Shown here: piece by piece, positions 19,986-27,355 of the stretch
Layout: every line of letters starts with the position of its first letter
Position numbering within the stretch: the first letter of the stretch is position 1
Assembly (NCBI GenBank): GCA_963811265.1
Contig: CAWEQS010000019.1
Span: forward strand, 62,001 to 126,000
Direction of reading: 5' to 3'
Origin: JAOUJD01 sp963811265
GTDB taxonomy: Bacteria; Pseudomonadota; Gammaproteobacteria; Burkholderiales; Burkholderiaceae_F
Length of the DNA: 64,000 bases
Translations under genes and position numbers: made by a program
The notes under the pieces: model-generated
Told to the model about the DNA's origin: nothing
What the model saw: the letters and a program-made list of their open reading frames with translations, nothing else
Databases searched by the model: none

Positions 19986-21548
19986 CTAGAAGCCGCGGTT
20001 GGGTTTGCCGCGCTTGAAGCGCGCCGGGCGGCCGTTGTTCGGAAGGCCGTGGCCGGCAGCGATGTAGTTGACGCTGCTGGTCAGCGGGTCGGGCTGCTTC
20101 GAGGGCCGATTGCCCTGCGGCTTGCCACGCCCGCGCTGGCCCATGCCTTGTCCCTGCCCCTGGGCCTGACTGAAGGCCTGGCCCGAGCCGGAGCTCATCG
20201 GCCCGGTGCCCGGCGCATACCCGCTGCCCATCGGACCGCGCGGTTGGCCCTGGCCCTGGCCATAACCCTGCCCCGGCCCGCGTCCCCGTCCCTGGCCCTG
20301 CCCCTGTCCCTGCCCATGCGGTCGGCCCTGCCCACCCTTGCCCGGACCCTTGCCGCGGCCACCCTTGCCCTGGTTCGGCTGGCCGTTGCCGCGCTGGCGG
20401 ACTTCTTCGATGCCGATGCCGAGGTCGTGGATCCACGCCTGCACCCACTCGGGCGCCAGCTCGTAGTAGCGGCCGCGCGCAACACTGCGCGGCAGCTGGA
20501 TGGCGCCGAAGCGGATGCGGATCAGGCGACTGACGGTGATGCCAACGGCTTCGAAGATGCGCCGAACCTCGCGGTTGCGCCCTTCGCTGATGACGACGCG
20601 CACCCAGTGGTTCGCGCCCTCGCCACCGGCATCCTCGATCTTCGAGAACTTCGCCGGGCCGTCTTCCAGCTGGACGCCATCGAGCAGTCGCTGGCGCTGT
20701 TCCTCGGTGAACTCGCCGAGGATGCGGACGGCGTACTCGCGCTCGACTTCGTAGCGCGGATGCATCAGCCGGTTCGCGAGTTCGCCGGAGGTCGTGAAGA
20801 TCAGCAGGCCCTCGGTATTGATGTCGAGGCGTCCCACCGCGACCCAGCGGCCGCCCGACACCTTGGGCAGCTTCTCGAACACCGTCTGGCGCCGCTCCGG
20901 ATCGTCCTGCGTGACGATCTCGCCGGCCGGCTTGTGATAGAGGAGCACGCGGGGCGGACGGCCGGGCGGCTTGCGCGCCAGCGGCTTGCCGTTGACGCGG
21001 ACCTGGTCGGTCGCGAGCACGCGCTGCCCGATGTGCGCCGGCTCGCCGTTGACCGAGACGCGGCCGGCGATGATCATCTCTTCCATGTCGCGGCGCGAGC
21101 CGATGCCGGCGTCGGCGAGCACCTTGTGCAGCTTCTCGGATTGCGCCAGCTCCGCCTGCTTGGCGGCCTTGCGGCCGCGCTCGAGCAGGTCGCGGGACAG
21201 CGCCGCGTCGGCCATCGAAGCCGGTTCGATGTCTTCGCCGTCCGCCGATACCTGGAGCGTCGGAGCGGATGCACCTGCGTCCTGCGCCTCGTCGCCAGTC
21301 GCTCCGGGAGCGCGTTCGCCACCGGCAGCTCCGCGCCCGCCGCGGCCGCGCCGTCGGCGACCGTGAGGGCCACGGGCGCGTGGCTTGTCCTCGCCTTCGC
21401 GGGGCTCACCGCCTTCGGTGCCCTCGCCGCCGGCATCGATGTTCCCGTCGGCCTCCTGGGCGGCAGGCGCGTCGCCCTCGGTTGCCTGTGGCAACGGTCG
21501 CGCGGGCTCGGGCAGTTCTTCTTCGGGGACGATGGAGTCGATGGTCAC
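19986..21548 (-). CDS. rluB: 23S rRNA pseudouridine synthase RluB, with long disordered ends
   Basis: RluB makes the pseudouridine at 23S rRNA position 2605 (E. coli numbering). The S4 RNA-binding domain spans about residues 136-195 (KLHKVLADAGIGSRRDMEEM). The catalytic aspartate is D242 in VGRLDINTEGLLIFT, followed by GRNREVRRIFEAVG. The protein is 520 residues against ~290 in E. coli. Residues 1-135 are acidic then Arg/Gly-rich, and residues 386-520 are a Gly/Gln/Arg/Pro repeat tract with GQGQGQGRGRG-like units. Extended ends occur in other Betaproteobacteria, but their role is unknown. The start overlaps the scpB stop (ATGA). Confidence 0.9.
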   Translation of the reverse strand: MTIDSIVPEEELPEPARPLPQATEGDAPAAQEADGNIDAGGEGTEGGEPREGEDKPRARGPHGRRRRGRGGRGAAGGERAPGATGDEAQDAGASAPTLQVSADGEDIEPASMADAALSRDLLERGRKAAKQAELAQSEKLHKVLADAGIGSRRDMEEMIIAGRVSVNGEPAHIGQRVLATDQVRVNGKPLARKPPGRPPRVLLYHKPAGEIVTQDDPERRQTVFEKLPKVSGGRWVAVGRLDINTEGLLIFTTSGELANRLMHPRYEVEREYAVRILGEFTEEQRQRLLDGVQLEDGPAKFSKIEDAGGEGANHWVRVVISEGRNREVRRIFEAVGITVSRLIRIRFGAIQLPRSVARGRYYELAPEWVQAWIHDLGIGIEEVRQRGNGQPNQGKGGRGKGPGKGGQGRPHGQGQGQGQGRGRGPGQGYGQGQGQPRGPMGSGYAPGTGPMSSGSGQAFSQAQGQGQGMGQRGRGKPQGNRPSKQPDPLTSSVNYIAAGHGLPNNGRPARFKRGKPNRGF

Positions 21549-22300
21549 GGCGAGGGTTGGGCTGAGTTGGGGGCCGAGGAGGGAGGAGTGGTTGCAGCAG
21601 GGTCAGCGGCGGGCTCGGCGTCCGCTGCCTCGTTGGTCGCGCCGACGGTCTCGATGACAGCGGGCGTGGCTTCGATCGTTTCGGCCCCAGGTGCCGGTTC
21701 GGGCGCTGTTTCGGGGGCACCTTCGCCCGCCGCGCGCGCGGCCAGGGCAAACTGAAGCTCGAACTCGGCGGGCACCTGCCCGCCCGACTCCAGCGCCGGC
21801 AGCTCTTCGAGCGAACGCAGGCCGAGGTCGTCGAGGAATTCCTTCGTCGTCGCGAAGAGCGCGGGACGGCCGGGCGTTTCGCGGTGGCCGATCACTTCCA
21901 CCCAGCCGCGGTCCTCGAGCGTCTTGATCACGTTGGTCGAGACCGTGACGCCACGGATCTCCTCGATGTCGCCGCGCGTCACGGGCTGGCGATACGCAAT
22001 GATCGCAAGCGTCTCGAGCACCGCGCGGGAGTACTTCGGCGGACGCTCGGGGTTGAGGCGCTCGAGGTAGGGACGCATCGACGGCGCGCTCTGGAAGCGC
22101 CAACCGGTGGCGATCGCCGCCAGCTCGACCCCGCGGCCGTTCCAGTCGGCGCGCAGCTCGTCGAGCAGCACCCGCACCGTGTCGGCATTGAGTTCGTCGT
22201 TGAAGAGCCGGCGCAGCTCGGCCACCGACAGTGGCTGCTCGGATGTCAGCAGGGCCGCCTCGAGGACGACCTTGGCCTCTTGTGTATTCATCGTCTCCAT
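21545..22300 (-). CDS. scpB: segregation and condensation protein B
   Basis: ScpB is the winged-helix kleisin partner of the SMC-ScpA complex that compacts and segregates chromosomes. The first two-thirds match ScpB: KVVLEAALLTSEQPLSVAEL, PKYSRAVLETLAIIAYRQPV and EEIRGVTVSTNVIKTLEDRGW, followed by GRPALFATTKEFLDDLGL. The last ~55 residues are an acidic Ala/Pro/Glu-rich tail. Two starts are possible (ATG 22300 and ATG 22291); neither has a convincing ribosome site, and I kept the longer. No scpA is adjacent in the window. It is the first gene of the scpB-rluB pair. Confidence 0.9.
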   Translation of the reverse strand: METMNTQEAKVVLEAALLTSEQPLSVAELRRLFNDELNADTVRVLLDELRADWNGRGVELAAIATGWRFQSAPSMRPYLERLNPERPPKYSRAVLETLAIIAYRQPVTRGDIEEIRGVTVSTNVIKTLEDRGWVEVIGHRETPGRPALFATTKEFLDDLGLRSLEELPALESGGQVPAEFELQFALAARAAGEGAPETAPEPAPGAETIEATPAVIETVGATNEAADAEPAADPAATTPPSSAPNSAQPSP

Positions 22301-22637
22301 TGAGGAGTGATCCGGTGGCGTTCGACACGCCGACGTGGCGGAATGCCGCGCGAATGGCGCAGTGGACCTGCTGGGTCGGCCGTGATGTAACGCTTGTCCG
22401 GGAAACTGAGCTACGGAATCCGAGGTCCGCGGAGGGCGGCGGCTTCCGGCGATGCATGACGGCGGTGGCGACGACTCAACAACACACGCCGACGTCTTCT
22501 TATGGCCGGGCAGTCTATCACAGCGATTCTCTCGTACAACACGAAAAGCGGGTCATAGGAAGTCGGCTTCCGGGCTCGCTCCGCGAGCGTCAGGAAAGCG
22601 ATCGACTGAAGCAGGCCCGGCGTGCGTAGCGCAAGGG
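22301..22637. other. intergenic region upstream of scpB
   Basis: About 340 bases between scpB and the SMP-30-like gene with no convincing coding potential on either strand. A possible minus-strand promoter for scpB is TTGTAC (22534-22539) with TAGACT (22512-22517) at 16-base spacing. Otherwise I see no tRNA, repeat or attachment site. Base composition looks less GC-rich than the flanking genes. Confidence 0.35.
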
Positions 22638-23468
22638 CTAGAAGCTGCCCGTGATCTTGAGCACGCGGCCCGCCTCGGTCTCGCCCACGTAGAGGTTTCC
22701 CGCCGCATCGAAGGCCGGATCGCGCGGTTCCCTCAATCCCTGCAACAGCGTGATGACGGCCCCGTCAGGCTTGATCCTCGACACCTTGCCGACCTGGGGC
22801 TGCGCGACATAGAGGTCGCCGGACGGCCCGAAGGCCAGTCCGACCGGACGTTCGACGTCGACGAAGCGCTGCAGCGCCGCGCCCGGTGCGATGCGGTCAA
22901 TGCGGTTTCCGGTGTTCTCGTTGATGAATATCTCGCCCTGCTTGCCGAATGCCAGCCCGTGCGGCCACGACAGGCCCGAGGCGACGACACGAACCCGTCG
23001 CTGCCCCTTGAACGCAACGACGCGTCCCCGATACAACTCGCACACCAGCAGTTCCCCCTGCGGACTGAAGTCGAGATCGACCGGAAACGCGACGTCGTTC
23101 AGGTAAGTCGTCACCTCTCCGGACGCAGCAATCCGCGCCACGCGATTCGCGCCGCTCTCCGCCACGTACAAGTTGCCCTGCGCATCAAAGGCGAGATCGT
23201 GCGGATTGGAAAGGCCGCGGGCAACGCGGGTCACGCGGCCATCCCGATCGATCTTCACCACGGCCCCTCCGGACTGTTCCGCGACGAAGAGTTCGCCCGA
23301 CGGACCGAACAGCAGGCCCCTGGGGCCCTCGATCCCGGTCGCGAACACCGTATAAGCCGATGTCCCGACCCCATCTTTCGACGTCGCGGGCTTCTGCTGG
23401 GCGACCGCCGCGGTGCAGAGCGAAACGACCACGACAAACAACGTGCACGACCATGAGATGTTGCGCAT
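22638..23468 (-). CDS. secreted SMP-30/NHL-type beta-propeller protein
   Basis: A 276-residue exported protein (signal peptide in the first ~24 residues, TLFVVVVSLCTAAVAQQ). It is built from repeated propeller blades of the form GLxFGPSGELFVAE, DLAFDAQGNLYVAES, GLAFGKQGEIFINE and GLAFGPSGDLYVAQ, about six in all. The repeat matches SMP-30/gluconolactonase and NHL-type six-bladed propellers. Substrate is unknown; it could be a lactonase or a binding scaffold. The start ATG 23468 is fixed by a strong AGGAGGT site seven bases upstream; the longer open frame has no such site. Confidence 0.8.
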   Translation of the reverse strand: MRNISWSCTLFVVVVSLCTAAVAQQKPATSKDGVGTSAYTVFATGIEGPRGLLFGPSGELFVAEQSGGAVVKIDRDGRVTRVARGLSNPHDLAFDAQGNLYVAESGANRVARIAASGEVTTYLNDVAFPVDLDFSPQGELLVCELYRGRVVAFKGQRRVRVVASGLSWPHGLAFGKQGEIFINENTGNRIDRIAPGAALQRFVDVERPVGLAFGPSGDLYVAQPQVGKVSRIKPDGAVITLLQGLREPRDPAFDAAGNLYVGETEAGRVLKITGSF

Positions 23469-23512
23469 GTCACCTCCTGCTAGGCCAGCCCGGTCCGGGC
23501 CGCGAGGCATCT

Positions 23513-23911
23513 TCAACGAGGCGCTGCCTCGACACTGCCACCCTTCTCGATCAGCAGTTCCCGCAGCACCGAGCGATGGCAGTGCGACTCGTCCTCGCAA
23601 TAGCACCCGACCGAGAAGTCGGTCTGGTGCGACAGCCTGGCGAGCAGTTCGAGCGCGTGGCTCGCTTCGGGCGCATTCATCTCCGCGCGGTACTTCCTGC
23701 GGAACGCGGCCCACTGCGCCGGCGTTGCGGCCTGCTGCCCGAGCTTCATCGTCTCGACGCTCGGCGCGAGATTGGGGAACCAGACGTCGTACCAGTCCTG
23801 TGTCGCGAACTCGGTCTTCGGCACGCCACGCGGCGGGCGGCGGACGGTGCCGATGCGGAGACCTTCATCCTTCGCCCTTGGCGTTCCGAGACGCACGATG
23901 CGGATCGTCAC
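23513..23911 (-). CDS. DUF488 family protein
   Basis: A 132-residue protein beginning at GTG 23911 behind a strong GGGAGGTG site. It has the DUF488 pattern: LGTPRAKDEGLRIGTVRRPPRG at the start, DVWFPNLAPS in the middle, and GCYCEDESHCHRSVLRELL at the end. The C-terminal Cys/His cluster is typical. DUF488 proteins are widespread and uncharacterised, with a suspected nucleic-acid or metal role. It is divergent from lexA, with the LexA box between the two starts, so it might be SOS-controlled too. Confidence 0.78.
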   Translation of the reverse strand: MTIRIVRLGTPRAKDEGLRIGTVRRPPRGVPKTEFATQDWYDVWFPNLAPSVETMKLGQQAATPAQWAAFRRKYRAEMNAPEASHALELLARLSHQTDFSVGCYCEDESHCHRSVLRELLIEKGGSVEAAPR

Positions 23912-24054
23912 AGGACACCTCCCTTGGATTGATGCGCCGAGAAGCTGCGTCGGCGGAATTCCGGTTTCGTACTCCAGCGCCTGGAAATTGTCGAGCTGCA
24001 GGGCAGCCCGCGCGGGGACCGGCAGTACCGGGAACAAGGGTCGCGCGCGCCCTA

Positions 24055-24090
24055 TTGCATTTCCATCCAGTACTGTATACATTGACAGTA
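24055..24090 (+). promoter_or_regulatory. LexA (SOS) box and promoter of lexA-imuA
   Basis: TACTGTATACATTGACAGTA at 24071-24090 matches the CTGT-N8-ACAG SOS box of gamma/betaproteobacteria almost perfectly. It overlaps a promoter with TTGCAT (24055-24060) and TATACA (24076-24081). It lies 27 bases before the lexA start, so LexA should repress its own gene and imuA, and perhaps the divergent DUF488 gene. Confidence 0.88.
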
Positions 24091-24116
24091 ACGACGCTCC
24101 CGCAGAGAGGCTCGAC

Positions 24117-24767
24117 ATGGCACCACCGTCCATCACCCCCCACGCCCTGCTCACGCCGCGCCAGTCGGAGATCCTGGAGTTCATCCGCAACGCGCTCACC
24201 GAAAGCGGTGCGCCGCCCACGCGCGACGAGATCGCGCGCGCCTTCGGCTTCCGCTCGCTGAACGCCGCCGAGCAGCACCTGCAGGCGCTGCAGAAGAAGG
24301 GGCTGATCGAACTCGTCTCCGGCACCTCGCGCGGCATCCGCCTGAAGGACAGTGTGCGCGAGCTGATGGCCGCTGCGCAGCAGCTGACGCTGCCGCTGAT
24401 CGGCAAGGTCGCGGCCGGCAGCCCGCTGCTCGCGCAGGAAAACGTGCTCGCCACGCCGTCAGTCGACCCCGGCATGTTCAGGCCGCGCGCCGACTACCTG
24501 CTCGAGGTGCGCGGCCTCAGCATGCGCGACGCCGGCATCCTCGAGGGCGACTGGCTCGCCGTGCACAAGCAGGCGCAGGCGCAGTCGGGGCAGATCGTCG
24601 TGGCGCGCCTTGGCGACGACGTCACCGTGAAGCGGCTGAAGATGAAAGGCGCGCGCGCGGAACTCATTGCCGAGAACCCGGACTTCGCGCCGATCATCGT
24701 CGACCTGAAACGCGATCCGTTCGCCATCGAGGGCATTGCCGTCGGCGTGATCCGGCCTTCGATCTGA
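24117..24767 (+). CDS. lexA: SOS repressor LexA
   Basis: A 216-residue repressor that blocks SOS promoters and self-cleaves when RecA filaments form. The N-terminal winged helix (residues 1-65) includes LTPRQSEILEFIRNALTESG and APPTRDEIARAFGFRS. The cleavage bond is A100-G101 in KVAAGSP. The catalytic serine is S135 (RGLSMRDAGI) and the lysine K172 (DDVTVKRLK), so it should be fully active. The start ATG 24117 follows the LexA box closely; the open frame upstream is not conserved. imuA follows after 41 bases. Confidence 0.95.
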   Translation: MAPPSITPHALLTPRQSEILEFIRNALTESGAPPTRDEIARAFGFRSLNAAEQHLQALQKKGLIELVSGTSRGIRLKDSVRELMAAAQQLTLPLIGKVAAGSPLLAQENVLATPSVDPGMFRPRADYLLEVRGLSMRDAGILEGDWLAVHKQAQAQSGQIVVARLGDDVTVKRLKMKGARAELIAENPDFAPIIVDLKRDPFAIEGIAVGVIRPSI

Positions 24768-24808
24768 CGTCCTGAACTGACCCACCCGACTCTTCAAGGA
24801 GGACGCAC

Positions 24809-25600
24809 ATGCGTGCGGCCACGGCCCTGCTTTCACTTTTTTCCTCCGGCGGCGCTCCGATCTGGCGCGCCGACGAGCGTCCGGCCGATGAAGTCGCCGG
24901 CCCGGTCCTGGCGAGCGGCTTCGCCGAACTCGACCGCGAACTGCCCGGCGGCGGCTGGCCGCAGGGCCAGCTGACCGAACTGCTGCTCGACGACGCCGGC
25001 ATCGGCGAACTGTCGCTGCTCGCCCCCGCGCTCGCGCACCTCGGCGAGGTGAAGCGCTCGACCGTCTGGGTGCTGCCGCCCGACGGCACGCGCGGCATCG
25101 AGGCCCAGGCGCAGCCCTACGCGCCGGCGCTCGCCGCCGCGGGCGTCGACCTGCTGCGGACCATCTTCGTGCAGCCCACCACGCCGCGCGAAGGCCTGTG
25201 GGCCATCGAGCAGGCGCTGCGCGCGCAGCACCTCGGCGCCGTGATCGGCTGGCTGCCGCCCGCCGGCACGACGGACAGCGACTTCAAGGCGCTGCGCCGC
25301 CTGCACCTGCTGGCACAGCGGCACTCGGCGCTCGCATTCGTGCTGCGCTCCACGCGCCATGCGTCGGCACCCTCGCCCGCCGCGCTGCGCCTGCAACTGG
25401 CGAGCGACGGCCGCGTGCTCGAAGCCACCGTGCTGAAGCGCCGCGGACGCCCGCTGCTGGAGCCGGTCGTGCTGACGCTGCACCCCGCGCACTGGGCCAC
25501 CGCGCAGGTGGCCACGGAGCCCGTCACGCCGAACGTGCAGCCGGCCTCGAAGACACCGCTGCTCGCGGCCCGTTCGCTGCAGGCGCTGCTGGATCACTGA
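24809..25600 (+). CDS. imuA: translesion synthesis protein ImuA
   Basis: A 263-residue RecA-like (SulA-related) protein that works with ImuB and DnaE2 in damage-induced mutagenesis. The motif VLASGFAELDRELPGGGWPQGQLTELL (residues about 33-59) is characteristic, though the Walker A loop is degenerate, as usual in ImuA. A perfect AAGGAGG site precedes the ATG. It is the second gene after the lexA SOS box. In most genomes imuB follows directly; here 1.75 kb with two opposite-strand genes and a second SOS box intervenes. Confidence 0.9.
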   Translation: MRAATALLSLFSSGGAPIWRADERPADEVAGPVLASGFAELDRELPGGGWPQGQLTELLLDDAGIGELSLLAPALAHLGEVKRSTVWVLPPDGTRGIEAQAQPYAPALAAAGVDLLRTIFVQPTTPREGLWAIEQALRAQHLGAVIGWLPPAGTTDSDFKALRRLHLLAQRHSALAFVLRSTRHASAPSPAALRLQLASDGRVLEATVLKRRGRPLLEPVVLTLHPAHWATAQVATEPVTPNVQPASKTPLLAARSLQALLDH

Positions 25601-25659
25601 CCGCCACGGACACCTGCGCGGGAGCGGCACAACCGTTGCGGGTCGCCTCGACCGAAGGG

Positions 25660-26499
25660 TCAGGGCTTTGCGAGCAGAGACAGGAAGCCTGCCGTCGCAC
25701 TTTGTGTGGCCGGGAGATTGAGCAGCGTGTGCGGAGCGTTCGGCACCAGCAGGATGGATGCTCGAGCGTTTTCCTTGAGCGCCGCACCGCAGTGACCTTG
25801 TGCCTCCGGATTTCCCAGCCAGGCGTTGGACCGGGAGAAGAAGGGATCCGACGCGCTGATGACATTGAGAACCGGCTTGCTCGGCTCGAAGGCGTTCTGC
25901 GGCTCCTTGACGAAGTAGTTGGCCTCGCAACTCCATGCATACAAGATACGAGCCATGAACTCCGGGCCGGGGTGGCGGGCGACCGGGACGGCGCCTTCAC
26001 TCGTGCCGGCAAGTATGAGGCGGCCGAAGTCGGCCCAAGCCTGGCCTCTCAGCGCCGCGAGTGCCGGCGCGATCTCGGTGGCCCTGAGAGCGTGAATTCT
26101 CTCGTAGGACTCCTTGTCGATCGGTGACTTGTAGGTCACGCGATCCGCAAGCGCGAACGAGTCTGGCGCGATGCTGGCGTAACCAAGGCTGGCGAGCCAC
26201 TGCTGCCACTCCCCAATGGCCTTGAGCCCAAGTCCGGACGAGCCGTGGAGGAAGACGACAACAGGGACCCGTCTTCCGCTGAGCGGTGGAATGCTGCTGA
26301 ACTTTCCGCAGAAAGTTGCGGCACCCGTTGCCGCTGGAGGCAGGCAGACGTCGGCCTGCTGGACGGTAGCCGCGAGCGACTCTCGGGTGTGGACCCATGC
26401 GCTCCCCTTGATTTCGCCTGCGGGCACGAGCGGCTGTGCGCGAACGTTCGCGCCGGCGACCATGAGGAGCGCCGCAATTGCCGGAATGAAGGGTGCCAT
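25660..26499 (-). CDS. secreted alpha/beta hydrolase (dienelactone-hydrolase-like)
   Basis: A 279-residue exported protein (signal peptide to about residue 21, VAGANVRAQ) with an alpha/beta-hydrolase core. The oxyanion region is VVVFLHGSSGLGLKA, the nucleophile elbow is AGTSEGAVP, and SASDPFF and a final PHTLLNLP could supply the acid and histidine. Four cysteines (CLPP, TFCGK, WSCEAN, GHCG) may form disulfides. The substrate is unknown. It lies on the strand opposite to imuA and imuB, directly downstream of a GNAT gene, in a segment that looks less GC-rich than its flanks. This suggests insertion into an ancestral imuAB operon. Confidence 0.72.
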   Translation of the reverse strand: MAPFIPAIAALLMVAGANVRAQPLVPAGEIKGSAWVHTRESLAATVQQADVCLPPAATGAATFCGKFSSIPPLSGRRVPVVVFLHGSSGLGLKAIGEWQQWLASLGYASIAPDSFALADRVTYKSPIDKESYERIHALRATEIAPALAALRGQAWADFGRLILAGTSEGAVPVARHPGPEFMARILYAWSCEANYFVKEPQNAFEPSKPVLNVISASDPFFSRSNAWLGNPEAQGHCGAALKENARASILLVPNAPHTLLNLPATQSATAGFLSLLAKP

Positions 26500-26577
26500 G
26501 AACTGTGCTCGCGGAAGTGAAGTTGAGAGTGTGACGGATCCAGGCCCTAGCGTCCGAACTGAGCCGAGGGCGAGGGG

Positions 26578-27066
26578 TCAGGCGTCGCTGCGCTTCGACC
26601 ACTGAACGACAAAGTCATTGTCGTCGTCCACTCGCGTGCCGACTTTCTCGAAACCTGCCTTCCGGACCACTCGTGTTGAGGCGAGATTTGTCGGAGCAAC
26701 TTCAGCCAGAACCTCGGTCGCACCGGCTTCAAACGCCTTGGACACAAGCAACCGCAAGGCCTCGGTGGCCGCACCTCTTCCTCGAGCCGTCGGCGCAACG
26801 CCGTAGCCGACTTCCACCCTGCCGTTCCTGGGCGCGGTCTTGAACCCGCAGCCGCCGACGATTCTGGAGTCTTCGTCGTCGACGATGAGAAACGTCGTTG
26901 ACCAGGGTGCTGGATGGCCCGCCGCGGCAAGGTCGATAGCTCTGGCGGCCACGAACGCAGGCGGCATCGCTTCGGGCTCGACTCGGCCTTCCAGGCCTTC
27001 GGGAACGCGCGATGCCGCAATCGCTTCGATTGCGGTCCTTGAAAGCTGGAGCAGCGAGAACGGCAT
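26578..27066 (-). CDS. GNAT family N-acetyltransferase
   Basis: A 162-residue acetyltransferase of the RimJ/RimL-like GNAT subgroup. The acetyl-CoA loop is GYGVAPTARGRGAATEALRLL at about residues 88-108, and EVAPTNLASTRVVRKAGFEKVG is the conserved C-terminal helix-strand pair. ATG 27066 is supported by alignment of the N-terminal LLQLSRTAIEAI segment with this subgroup. The substrate is unknown. It heads a two-gene minus-strand segment with the hydrolase, facing away from the integrase remnant and imuB. That is the orientation cassette genes have relative to an integron integrase. Confidence 0.8.
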   Translation of the reverse strand: MPFSLLQLSRTAIEAIAASRVPEGLEGRVEPEAMPPAFVAARAIDLAAAGHPAPWSTTFLIVDDEDSRIVGGCGFKTAPRNGRVEVGYGVAPTARGRGAATEALRLLVSKAFEAGATEVLAEVAPTNLASTRVVRKAGFEKVGTRVDDDNDFVVQWSKRSDA

Positions 27067-27172
27067 TGAGCGAGGCCTGACGTTTGAACTCAGCTGCGTG
27101 CGGAGGCCGCAGGATAACTTCCCTGTTGAACGACAAGTCGGCGCCTCGACGCCCGGCACACCGCGCCCGCGC

Positions 27173-27208
27173 TTGACTTGCGGCTCTATACTGTATAAAT
27201 AAACAGTA
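27173..27208 (+). promoter_or_regulatory. second LexA box, upstream of integrase remnant and imuB
   Basis: TACTGTATAAATAAACAGTA at 27189-27208 is a near-consensus SOS box. It overlaps a promoter with TTGACT (27173-27178) and TATAAA (27194-27199), the same spacing as at lexA. It lies 17 bases before the integrase-like ATG and about 150 before imuB, and should make imuB-dnaE2 damage-inducible independently of lexA-imuA. Confidence 0.88.
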
Positions 27209-27225
27209 TTGATGACGTCGCGTCC

Positions 27226-27345
27226 ATGGCCCCCCATTCCCCCCGCAACTACCCTCCGAGCGCCCCTCCCCCGCCGCTGCGCTCGGCGCGCCTGCTGGAC
27301 CAGGTGCGCGAGCGCATCCGGTACGACCATTACAGCCTGAAGTGA
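27226..27345 (+). pseudogene. intI: truncated integron integrase (IntI) N-terminus
   Basis: A 39-codon reading frame, MAPHSPRNYPPSAPPPPLRS followed by ARLLDQVRERIRYDHYSLK, then TGA. It matches the start of integron tyrosine recombinases, which run PPLRS...LDQ(V/L)RERIRY.HYSL(R/K) and then TEQAYV. The remnant stops exactly where TEQAY should follow, and nothing downstream continues the integrase. All catalytic Arg/His/Tyr residues are missing. The LexA box 17 bases upstream is in the place where many intI genes carry one. The stop is 11 bases from the imuB start, so the frame now works, if at all, as a leader peptide. Confidence 0.72.
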
Positions 27346-27355
27346 ACGGTTCCCG

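Noticed and set aside
27067..27188. attI/attC-like core sites (GTTGAAC at about 27125)
   Set aside because: Only one core-like heptamer is seen and it points the wrong way for an attI next to this integrase remnant; no paired sites were found.
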